DNA of 13,284 nt from Anaerolineae bacterium. Its GTDB lineage: Bacteria; Chloroflexota; Anaerolineae; B4-G1; DUEL01. Below are positions 1 through 8,100 of this stretch, one piece after another (position 1 is the first letter of the stretch; every line of letters starts with the position of its first letter). The DNA is taken from NCBI GenBank assembly GCA_016926575.1, contig JAFGOJ010000009.1, forward strand, positions 1 through 13,284. Reading direction: 5' to 3'. Both the position numbers and the translations under genes were made by a program. Below the pieces are notes generated by a model. The model did not search any database. It was not told where the DNA came from and worked only from the letters and a program-made list of their open reading frames with translations.

Positions 1-30
1 AATTCCTAATTCCTAATTCCTAATTCCTAA
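1..30. repeat. Heptanucleotide tandem repeat (AATTCCT)n
   Basis: Four perfect copies of AATTCCT plus a partial fifth (AA) run from the first base of the window, so the array may extend further left. It is strikingly AT-rich against the GC-rich surroundings and lies 30 nt past the stop codon of the CPBP gene. Simple 7-bp arrays like this are typical of replication-slippage repeats between genes. Bases 31-60 hold nothing I can identify. Confidence 0.9.
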
Positions 31-60
31 ACGTCGTATGGAGGCAAAACGTTCCATCAC

Positions 61-681
61 CTACCCCAGCGCACCGCTGGCGACGAGGGTAGTGAAGACC
101 GCCATGAACCAATGGATGAGGAAGGGATAGAGGAACGAGCGGGTGCGCCAGGCCACGTAGCCGAAGGCGGTGCCGCCGAAGATGCAACTGAGGGTCTCGA
201 ACTCCGGCTTGCCGATGTGGGCCATGGCGAAGGGCACTGCCTGGAGCACCAGCGCGAGCGGACCGCAGGTGCGGTAGAGCGCGAAAAGCAAAAAGCCACG
301 GAAGAAGAATTCCCAGCCGAGCAGCTCGATGCCGTCGGCCAGCCAGAAAGGCAGCCCCCACAGGGTCAGGCGCTGGTAGTAGTTGGAGAAGGCGTCGGTG
401 CGGGCAATGACGGTCATCACCAGGGCCATGGCCACGCAGGCCGCGCCGGTCAGCGCCAACCCGGCGCGCCAGTCGCCCAACCGGAAGCCGTAGTCGGCGG
501 GGGACTGGCGGAAGACGAGCAGGATGGTGAGCAGCGGGATGACCAGATAGAAGAGCGTGCGCGTCAGCAGCTCGTTGTTGAAGAGCGTGCGGTAGGCGTC
601 GAGGCACAGGAGCAACGTTGTCACGACGACGGCCACCACAGCGCGCCAGTCCATACGCAGGTCCTTCAATTTGAAGTCCAT
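61..681 (-). CDS. CPBP family intramembrane metalloprotease homologue
   Basis: A 206-residue, very hydrophobic protein with about six membrane segments. It matches the CPBP/Abi (Rce1-like) family of glutamic/metallo-type membrane proteases. Motif 1 is WEFFFRG at residues 123-129, giving E124 and R128. The canonical motif is EExxxR, so the first glutamate is Trp here. Motif 2 is FAMAHIGKPE, with F151, H155 and E160, and motif 3 is His190 in LIHWF. These are the expected active-site positions in successive helices. The substrate is unknown; family members process CAAX-like peptides, bacteriocins or anti-sigma factors. The ATG at 679-681 lies 1 nt after the TGA of the upstream glycosyltransferase, and a GGGGAT purine stretch about 6 nt before it sits inside that gene's end. 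Translation is therefore probably coupled. The family call is firm; activity is less certain because of the changed glutamate. Confidence 0.85.
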   Translation of the reverse strand: MDFKLKDLRMDWRAVVAVVVTTLLLCLDAYRTLFNNELLTRTLFYLVIPLLTILLVFRQSPADYGFRLGDWRAGLALTGAACVAMALVMTVIARTDAFSNYYQRLTLWGLPFWLADGIELLGWEFFFRGFLLFALYRTCGPLALVLQAVPFAMAHIGKPEFETLSCIFGGTAFGYVAWRTRSFLYPFLIHWFMAVFTTLVASGALG

Positions 682-682
682 C

Positions 683-2098
683 TCAGTATCCCCGGTGTAA
701 CACGTGCCCTTCCGGGCCGAAGAGCGCCATCAGCAGCTCCCAATCCCGCGCGATTTCCCAACCCCAGTTCAACAGCAGCACGAGCACCAACAACAACGCC
801 AGGCCTTTCTGCCGTGGGCTGGCCGTTTTCCACGGGCGCTCGGCGAGGGTGTACGCGGCCAGCAGGGACAGGATCGGCACCAGCGGCTCGTGGAAGCGCG
901 GCTCGGCCAAAATGAGCATGTGGATGCCCACGTAGTAGGCGAGAAGCAAGGCGGCCAGTCCCTTTTCCTTGCGCTCGGGCATCAGCGCCAGCCCGGCCAG
1001 CCCGAGCGGCGCGACGAGGACGAACGGCCCGCACAGGATGGAAAGCACTGCTGCGAGTTGCCCCGCCGGCCAGTGGCCGAAGAAGTCATTGCCGTAGAAA
1101 TAAACGAACGCGCGTTTGTCCAGCCCCCAGAAGTAGCTGAACTTGTTGAGCATCAGCGTGGGGATGCGGCCGGGGTCGGCGCGCACGAAGGACCAGAACC
1201 CCGCCATGCCCTGCGCGTGACGCGCGCCGTCGTCGAGCATATACAGCAGGTCGTCGATGCGCCAGTCGAAGGTGCCACTGCTCTGCGGGTGGTAGCCCAT
1301 GAACAGGTCGTAGCCCAACGCGGACTCGATGAAGTGGAACTCGCCATGGAGCAGGGTGTTGCGCGCCGACCACGGCAAGGTCAGCGCGAGGAAACAGAGC
1401 ACCAGCACGACGGCGCGCTTGAACCCCTCGCGGCGGGAAAGCGCCGTGCGCCACATCCACAGCGCGGCCAGGGGGACGAAGAACGTGACCACTGAGCGGG
1501 TCAGGGCGGTGAGGCCGAAGAGCAGGCCAGCCAGAGCCACGTCGCGCGCCTGTCCGCGCTCCTGCGCACGCAACACGGCCCACAGGGAGAGCGCCAGCAA
1601 GGGCAGGAAGAGGTTCTCCGTCGCCAGGGCCAGCGGGTAGACGATCAGGAGCGGGTAGAGAGCAACGAAGAGCGCGCCGAGACGGGCCGCGCGCCCGGTG
1701 AGCCCCAGCCGCCGCCCCAGGGCCGCCGTCAGCGCGACCAGGCCCGCCCCCAACACCGCTTGCGCCACCCGCGCGGCGAAGAAACGGTGCGGACCGACCC
1801 CCACGACGAAGTAAATGATCGCCAGGAACGCCGGGTAGAGCGGCGGGCGGAAGCTGGTGCGGATGCCGAGCGGGTCGTACTCCGGCGGAACCTCCATATC
1901 GACGTAGGGGGTGATCAGCTCCAGATCGTCCTCCGCGTACCAGCGATAGCCGTTCCCGGCCACGATCGAACGGGCCAGCATGTCGTACTGGAACATATCG
2001 TCCAACCCAATGGGCAAGTCGACGGTGACGCATACAACCCCCAGTCGCAGGACGAGGGCCACGACAACGATCCAGAATGTCTCTTTTTGTAAGCGCAT
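683..2098 (-). CDS. GT39-like (GT-C fold) membrane glycosyltransferase
   Basis: A 471-residue polytopic membrane protein of the ArnT/PMT-like GT39 group, whose members transfer a sugar from a polyprenyl-phosphate carrier to a lipid or protein on the outer face of the membrane. Features seen: an N-terminal TM helix (about residues 8-26), an acidic first loop with D33-D34 in GLDDMFQYD, SFRPPLYPAFL at 82-92, TENLF at 160-164, LPWSARN at 241-247 and AEPRFHEPLVP at 398-408, with many hydrophobic helices between. I chose the ATG at 2096-2098 (MRLQKETF). The frame is open up to 2239, but the extra residues are hydrophilic, run antisense into kptA and lack family character. A TATAAT sits just upstream of the chosen start. 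Acceptor and sugar cannot be read from the sequence. It heads a two-gene unit with the CPBP gene. Confidence 0.85.
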   Translation of the reverse strand: MRLQKETFWIVVVALVLRLGVVCVTVDLPIGLDDMFQYDMLARSIVAGNGYRWYAEDDLELITPYVDMEVPPEYDPLGIRTSFRPPLYPAFLAIIYFVVGVGPHRFFAARVAQAVLGAGLVALTAALGRRLGLTGRAARLGALFVALYPLLIVYPLALATENLFLPLLALSLWAVLRAQERGQARDVALAGLLFGLTALTRSVVTFFVPLAALWMWRTALSRREGFKRAVVLVLCFLALTLPWSARNTLLHGEFHFIESALGYDLFMGYHPQSSGTFDWRIDDLLYMLDDGARHAQGMAGFWSFVRADPGRIPTLMLNKFSYFWGLDKRAFVYFYGNDFFGHWPAGQLAAVLSILCGPFVLVAPLGLAGLALMPERKEKGLAALLLAYYVGIHMLILAEPRFHEPLVPILSLLAAYTLAERPWKTASPRQKGLALLLVLVLLLNWGWEIARDWELLMALFGPEGHVLHRGY

Positions 2099-2105
2099 GG
2101 GGGGA

Positions 2106-2133
2106 ATTATATCTGCTCCAACGGGAAGGGCAA
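2106..2133 (-). promoter_or_regulatory. Sigma-70-type promoter, apparently leaderless, for the GT39 gene
   Basis: On the minus strand TTGCCC (2128-2133), a 16-bp spacer and a perfect TATAAT (2106-2111) are followed by T plus six C and then the ATG. Only 7 nt separate the -10 box from the start codon. Initiation at the usual distance would begin at or next to the A of ATG, and no Shine-Dalgarno sequence is present in that gap. A leaderless transcript is inferred. Confidence 0.65.
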
Positions 2134-2169
2134 GCACAACCTCGCCTACCGCCTTTGCCCAATCCATGG

Positions 2170-2182
2170 TAAAAATACAGGT
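2170..2182 (+). promoter_or_regulatory. Possible -10 region of the kptA operon
   Basis: TAAAAA (2170-2175), within TAAAAAT, lies 7 nt before the kptA ATG. This is the same spacing as the TATAAT of the divergent gene. There is no good -35 at 16-18 bp, and the only ribosome-site-like sequence is a poor AGG next to the ATG. The element is weak and offered mainly because of the matching geometry. Confidence 0.3.
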
Positions 2183-2773
2183 ATGACGAACTCCCACTTG
2201 GTCAAATTGAGCAAGTTCATGGCCCTGGTCCTGCGCCACCAGCCGGAACGATTCGGGCTGCCGGTGGATGACGAAGGATGGGCGCCGTTAGCCGAGGTGA
2301 TGTCCATCTTGCACGAGCTGCCCAACTTCCGCTGGGCCACGCGCGCCGACGTGATGCGCGTGGTCGAAGAGGGCAGCGGCGACGACCGCCGGCGGTTCGA
2401 AGTGGACGCGCAGGGCCAACGCATTCGCGCTCGCTACGGCCATACCCTGGCACAGCCGATCCACTACGCGCCGTGCAACCCGCCGGCGCGCCTCTACCAT
2501 GCCACCTCGCCGCAGGCCGTCGACGCGATCCGGCGCGAGGGGCTCAAGCCGATGAGTCGCCAATACGTCCACCTGTTCGCCGACCCCGCCCCGGCCAGCG
2601 CAGCGGGCACGCACCACGCCGACCCGCCCGTCGTTCTGTCCGTGCGAGCCGCCGACGCGCACGCCGCGGGCGTCATTTTCTATCGCGCCGATGACGTGGT
2701 ATACTTAGCTGGGTACGTTCCGCCGGAGTTCCTGGATTGGCCGACGACGAAGCGCGATGACTCCCGCGGGTGA
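2183..2773 (+). CDS. kptA: RNA 2'-phosphotransferase, KptA/Tpt1 family
   Basis: A 196-residue protein of normal length for KptA/Tpt1. These enzymes remove an internal RNA 2'-phosphate using NAD+, producing ADP-ribose 1'',2''-cyclic phosphate and nicotinamide. The N-terminal winged-helix lobe carries SKFMALVLRHQP (residues 10-21) with catalytic Arg18-His19. The GW-PLAEV segment follows at 32-39, then IRARYGHT (81-88), which supplies the next conserved arginine. The C-terminal ADP-ribosyltransferase lobe has LYHATS (104-109), GLKPMSRQYVHL (120-131) with Arg126, and VVLSVRA for the NAD+ pocket. All the hallmark residues are there, so it should be active. Most bacteria with KptA lack tRNA-splicing ligases that leave 2'-phosphates, so the natural substrate is unknown. 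It is the first gene of an operon and ends 24 nt before the histidine kinase. Confidence 0.95.
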   Translation: MTNSHLVKLSKFMALVLRHQPERFGLPVDDEGWAPLAEVMSILHELPNFRWATRADVMRVVEEGSGDDRRRFEVDAQGQRIRARYGHTLAQPIHYAPCNPPARLYHATSPQAVDAIRREGLKPMSRQYVHLFADPAPASAAGTHHADPPVVLSVRAADAHAAGVIFYRADDVVYLAGYVPPEFLDWPTTKRDDSRG

Positions 2774-2783
2774 CTTTTCGTGC

Positions 2784-2789
2784 AAGGAG
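2784..2789 (+). promoter_or_regulatory. Ribosome binding site deciding the histidine kinase start
   Basis: AAGGAG is placed 8 nt before the ATG at 2798-2800. It lies downstream of an in-frame GTG at 2780, which it therefore rules out as the start. Confidence 0.8.
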
Positions 2790-2797
2790 CATTTCGC

Positions 2798-5095
2798 ATG
2801 GAATCCATCAATCCAACGGTCCTTTTCATCGGGGTAGAGGGGCTGGCGTATCTGGTGATCCTCAGCCTGACCCTCAAACGGCGCGGTTTCGCGGAATGGC
2901 CGGTGCGCCTGCTGGTGATCTACCTGGCAACCGCATCTCTCTGGTGCGTAGGGCAGGCAATTGCGCGCCTCGATGGGGTGGACGCTGCTCCCCCCCACCT
3001 GTCTTGGACCATCTTGACCCTGGGCCTGCCGGTTCTGGCCTTCCTCTTCCTCCTCCTGACCCGTTTCGTGCTCCGCCTGGAAGGTGAAGGATGGGGCTGG
3101 TGGATCGCGGGAGCGCTGTGGTTGGGTGCGATGGCCGTGCTGGGGTTCAACCTGCTCCATCTGCCAGATACGATCGAATGGGGCAACGGGTGGGCCGTCC
3201 AATACGACGTGCTCGCCTTCACGTTCGTGCCGGTGCTGGGATGGGGCAGCTTTATGGGCGGCGCAACGACGCTGACGTTGCTGGCGTACCGCCGCATCCG
3301 GCAGCCCCTGCACCGCAACCGCATCAAATACTGGGCCCTGGCCCTCGGTGCGACGATCGCCGGAGCGGCCACCGCACTCCTCGGGCAGCCGGCGTTGGGC
3401 GGCAGCTTCTACCTCCTGGGAACGTTCGCCGCCGCTTACGTCTTGTTCACCTACCACCTGCCCGACGTGCGCCAGATGGCGCGCGGGCTGGGCAGCACGC
3501 TGACCTCTGCGCTGCTGGCAGCGGTGGTATACACCACCGGCTTCTTGCTGACACTGTACGCCTTCCAGAACGTCCCGGGCTATACCCCCCTGCTGGCCGG
3601 CTTGACGCTGGCGCTGGTGCTGGTGCTCTTGTTCGACCCCATCCTGCGCCGGGTGCGACAGGTGGTGGACCGGCTTTTCTTCGCCCGGCGATACGACTCC
3701 GGACAGACGCTGCGCGAGTACAGCGCCAGCATCAGCAACATCCTCGACCTGGAGCGCCTGGGGACGGTGGCGGTGGGCCTGCTGAGCGAGGCGCTGGACA
3801 TCCGCAACGGGTCCCTGTTCGTGGTACATTACGCGCAGGACGATGAGGACAGCATCGTGTTTCACCTGCGCAGCGTCGGCGGTATGGGTCCCGAAGTGCC
3901 CTCGGGCCGCCTCTCGGCCGCCAGCCCGGTGGCCGACTATCTGCTGCGACGCCACAGACCGCTGACGCAGTACGACGTCGACCTCACACCCGCGTTTCAA
4001 GACGTGCCCAAAGCCGAGCGCAAGTGGCTGCAAGACATGGACATGGACGTCTACGTGCCGATCTACGCCCAAGGGGAATGGATCGGCCTGCTGGCGTTGG
4101 GACCCAAAGCGTCTGGCGACCGGTATTTCGAGTCCGACCTGGAGTTATTGAGCACTCTGGCCGACCAAACGGCCGTCGCGCTGGAGAACGCGCGCCTCTT
4201 CGACGACGTCAAAGCACGCAGCGTGGAGATCGAACTGCTCAACGATGAGCTGACCACCGCCAATCGCGAGCTGGCCCGCCTCGACCAGGCCAAGACCGAC
4301 TTCATCGGCGTGGCCTCGCACGAGCTGCGCACGCCGCTCACCAACATCCGGGGGTACAACGACATCCTGCACGGGATGATCGAGAGCGATTCGCTCCAAA
4401 AAGAGACCGCTTTGGAATTGACGCAGGGAGTGGGCAAAGGCGTGCAGCGCCTGCACGAGATCGTCAACACGATGTTCGACGTCTCCCGCATCGACACCGC
4501 GACGCTGGACATCAACCCCCTGCCGACGCCCGTGGCTCCGATGATCAAGGCCGCCATCAATGGCCTGACAGAGGCCCTGGCGGAGCGCAAGCAGCGCCTA
4601 ACGACGGAGGGTCTGGAAGAGCTGCCCACGATGATCGTGGACAACAAGCGCATCGAGCAGGTGTTCAACGAACTGATTCAAAACGCGATCAAGTTCACGC
4701 CAGACGGCGGGCACATCTGGATCGGCGGGCGCTTGTTGAACGCCGAGCTGCCCCCGCCGGAACAGGAGATCGAGTTCATCGTCGCCGACGAGGGCATCGG
4801 CATCGCCGTGGAAGACAAGGAACGCATCTTCCAAAAGTTCTACCGCGTGGGCGAATTGATGCTTCACAGCACGAGCAAGACCAAGTTCAAAGGGGCCGGG
4901 CCCGGATTGGGGCTGACGGTCGTCAAGGGCATCGTCGAGACCCACGGCGGGCGCATCTGGGTCGAAAGCCCCGGCCACGACGAGGAAAACTGCCCCGGCA
5001 GCGCGTTCCACATCCTTCTCCCGGTCCTGGCACGAGTCTCGAAGACGTGCTCGAGCGAGGGCGTTGCCGCGGCGCGCGCCGGAATGGAGCATTAG
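2798..5095 (+). CDS. Membrane sensor histidine kinase (multi-TM, GAF, HisKA, HATPase_c)
   Basis: A 765-residue sensor kinase starting at the ATG behind AAGGAG. Residues 9-280 hold about eight to nine hydrophobic helices of the HisKA-7TM sensor type. A basic linker (DRLFFARRYD, 291-300) leads to a GAF-like domain (about 315-470), then a coiled coil (465-500). HisKA follows with ASHELRTPL around phospho-acceptor His508. The HATPase_c domain has the N-box NELIQNAIKF with Asn629, the G1 box DEGIGI from Asp664, FQKFYRV, and the G2 box GAGPGLGL at 699-706. A short insert (GELMLHSTSKTKFK) sits between the F and G2 boxes. All catalytic boxes are intact, and no receiver or HPt domain is attached. Its signal is unknown. 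The downstream gene begins 15 nt after the stop, so its product is the likely functional partner, although it lacks a receiver domain. Confidence 0.93.
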   Translation: MESINPTVLFIGVEGLAYLVILSLTLKRRGFAEWPVRLLVIYLATASLWCVGQAIARLDGVDAAPPHLSWTILTLGLPVLAFLFLLLTRFVLRLEGEGWGWWIAGALWLGAMAVLGFNLLHLPDTIEWGNGWAVQYDVLAFTFVPVLGWGSFMGGATTLTLLAYRRIRQPLHRNRIKYWALALGATIAGAATALLGQPALGGSFYLLGTFAAAYVLFTYHLPDVRQMARGLGSTLTSALLAAVVYTTGFLLTLYAFQNVPGYTPLLAGLTLALVLVLLFDPILRRVRQVVDRLFFARRYDSGQTLREYSASISNILDLERLGTVAVGLLSEALDIRNGSLFVVHYAQDDEDSIVFHLRSVGGMGPEVPSGRLSAASPVADYLLRRHRPLTQYDVDLTPAFQDVPKAERKWLQDMDMDVYVPIYAQGEWIGLLALGPKASGDRYFESDLELLSTLADQTAVALENARLFDDVKARSVEIELLNDELTTANRELARLDQAKTDFIGVASHELRTPLTNIRGYNDILHGMIESDSLQKETALELTQGVGKGVQRLHEIVNTMFDVSRIDTATLDINPLPTPVAPMIKAAINGLTEALAERKQRLTTEGLEELPTMIVDNKRIEQVFNELIQNAIKFTPDGGHIWIGGRLLNAELPPPEQEIEFIVADEGIGIAVEDKERIFQKFYRVGELMLHSTSKTKFKGAGPGLGLTVVKGIVETHGGRIWVESPGHDEENCPGSAFHILLPVLARVSKTCSSEGVAAARAGMEH

Positions 5096-5110
5096 GCCGC
5101 ACGAAGAGGT

Positions 5111-8100
5111 ATGTACAGCGACAGCCTGATCGTCCGCACCAAACTGGCACCCCCGCGCCTGCCCAAGCGCACGCTCTGCCGCCCACGGGTGACCCAGCGG
5201 TTGCTGGAGGCGCGCGACTACCGGCTGACCATCGTCCAGGCGGGCGCCGGCTATGGCAAGAGCACGGCCCTCTCCGCCCTGGCCGGGGAAGACTGCCCCC
5301 TGGCTTGGTACCACCTCGCCTCCGAAGATGTAGACCCGCTGGTCTTCTTCCTCCACCTCTTCTACAGCTTCCGCGCCGCTCTGCCGAACCTCTCCGAAGC
5401 GCCGCTGGCAATTCTGGAAGGGCTGCGAGGCAGCAGCGACGTCCCCTGGCCGACGGTGGTCGATCTGCTGGTCAACGAACTGGCGCAACGGTCCGACGCT
5501 TCGATCTGCCTGGTCGTGGACGACGTACACCTCCTCTCCGAGGCCCCCGGGCCGCTCACGATCCTCGACCGGCTCATCGGGCGCGCCCCCCAAAACCTGC
5601 ACATCGTCCTCTCCACCCGCTATCCACTGGACCTGCCCACGCTGGTCAACTGGCGGGTGCGCGGGGAGGTGTTGGAGATCGATCAGGGCGAGCTGGCCTT
5701 CACCCCACCGGAGATCGCCGCCCTCTTCCGCGACCAGTACCGCATCTTCCTCACCGAGGACGAGGTAGAACAACTGGCAGTGGAGACGGAGGGCTGGGCC
5801 ATCGCGCTCCAATTGGTCTGGCAGGGACTGCGCGGCGGCGCAGTGTCGATTCTGCCGCAGACGGATGGGCGGCCGTCTGGACCGGCACACGACTTCTTCA
5901 CCTACCTGGCGCAGGAAGTGTTCGAACAGCAGCCCCCAGACGTACAAGAGTTCCTCCTCGTTACCGCGGTTTTGAGAGACATGACCGCCTCGATCTGCGA
6001 CTGTCTGCGCGGGGCCGGCGATAGCGTCCAGATTCTGCGCTACTTGCTCGAAAGTGGACTGTTCGTCGTCGACCTCGGCGACGACCACCTGCGTTACCAC
6101 CACCTCTTCCGCGATGTCTTGCGCCACCGCCTCGCGCCGCCCGCGCTGCGGGCAGCGCACCACCGGGCAGCGATCTGCTGCCGCCAGCACGACCAACAGG
6201 AGGAGGCGATCTACCACTTCCTGGCCGCAGAGGCGTTCGCCGAGGCCGCGACGGTGTTGGACGACCTGGGGTACGAGATCGTACGCGCGGGGCGGCTGGA
6301 TACGCTGGCGCGTTGGATCGGCGCGTTCCCCCCCGAGGTGCTGGAAGCACACCCCGCCCTGCTGGTCTACCTGGGCGACATCGCGCGGCTGCACAGCCGC
6401 TTCGACGAAGCGCTGGGCTGGTACCGTCAGGCCGAGGAGCGCTGCCGTACCCGCGGTGATGCTCCCGGCGTGGGCCAGGCGCTGCGCGGCCAGGCGCGGG
6501 TCTATCTGGACACGGTCAATCCCAGCCAGGCCGAGAGCCTGCTGCAAGAGGCGCTGCGCCTCTCTGACGGGCAGGACGACCGCGAGACGCGCGCCCGGCT
6601 GCTGGAACTGCTGGCAGAGAATCAACTCAACCGCGGCCAACCGGAAGAGGCGGAGCGCTTTCGCGCCCAGGCCCGCGAATTGCGTGAGGAAGGCCCCGGC
6701 GAGGCCGAATTGGCGGTGCGGGTGCTCCTGCGCACCGGGCAGTTGGAGCAGGCGCGCCGGTTGCTGGAGGAACAAAGCGAGATCGAACGCCGCGAGCCGG
6801 TGATGCGCCCCCGCGCTCACCGCGAGACGCGACTGCTGCTCTCGTTGATTCTGGCGCTGCAGGGTGAAGGAGAGGCCGCCTACCGCTGCGCCGTCGAAGG
6901 GAGCACGCGCGGGCAGGCGCTCAACTCCCCCTTCGTCATCGCTGTGGGGTACATGCGCCAGGGACACGCGTGGCTGCTGCGGCAGGAACCCCACGGTTAC
7001 GAGCAGGCGTGTCGCTGCTTCCAGGAAGCCATCGCCCTGAGCGACAGCCTGGCCGTGCCGCGCTTGAAGGTGGAGGCGTGTTGGGGATTGTGCCGGGCGC
7101 ACGGCTTCCAGGGGGCCGTCGACGCGGCGGAGCAGGCCGCCGCGCAGGGCCTCGACATCGCTCTGCGTGCCGGAGACGAGTGGATCGCAGCGCTCATCCG
7201 CGTCTCTATGGGCGCGGGATACATCCTCGCCCACCGTTACAACGCGGCCGTGGAGTGGCTCACCCAGGCGGCAACGGCGTTCGAGGAGTGCAGCGACACG
7301 TTCGGCCAGGCCATAGTCCGCCTGTGGCAGTGCTTGCTGTGGCACAAGACGGGCGACGCTGCACGCTTCGCGCGGGGCGTGGAGGACCTGCTGGACCTGG
7401 TGCGCGAGCACAACCACGACTACCTCTTCCAGCGCCAGACGCTCCTAGGGCCACCCGATCCGCGCCTCACGCTGCCCTTGCTGCTCTCGGCCCGCGATTT
7501 GGGCATACACCCCCTCTACGCCGAGGGACTGCTGGCTCAGATGGGTCTGAAGGGGCTGGAGTTCCACCCTGGCTACCAGTTGCGCGTGCAAGCTCTAGGG
7601 CCATTCCGCGTCTGGCGCGGCGCGACAGACATCCCCCCTCAGGGTTGGCAGCGCGAGAAAGCGCGCCAGTTGTTCCAACTGTTCCTGACCTATCGAGACG
7701 GTATGTTGGACCGGGAGCAGATCATCGAGATGCTGTGGCCGGGCATCGACCCCGAGGCCGGACGGCGCAATTTCAAGGCCGCTTTCAGCGCACTGTGCGG
7801 GGTGCTGGAACCAGACCGCAAACGCGGGGCCGTGTCGTCCTACGTGCGGCGGGACGGCAGCCTGTACGGCCTCCGCCCGGGAGCAGACGTGTACCTGGAC
7901 GCCGAGCAGTTCGAGCAAGCAGTGGCGGAGGGCGACCGCCTCTTCGACCGCACACCGCAAGCAGCGTTGGCCCACTACCGGCAAGCGCTGGCGCAGTACC
8001 AGGGCGAATATCTGCAAGAGTGCCCGTACGAAGACTGGTGCAGCGAAGAGCGCGAACGGTTGCTCACGCTCTACCTGCGCACCGCCGACCGCGTGGCCCG

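Noticed and set aside
2099..2239. N-terminal extension of the GT39 protein
   Set aside because: The extra 47 residues are not membrane-like, overlap kptA antisense and would place the perfect TATAAT inside the coding region; the ATG at 2098 gives a normal GT39 start.
2780..2797. GTG start giving the kinase six more residues
   Set aside because: It would lie upstream of the AAGGAG at 2784-2789, which is correctly spaced only for the ATG at 2798.
4598..7417. 939-residue open frame on the minus strand
   Set aside because: It lies antisense to the kinase and regulator genes, is rich in Q, R, A and G with no domain pattern, and is explained by GC-biased third positions suppressing stops on the opposite strand.
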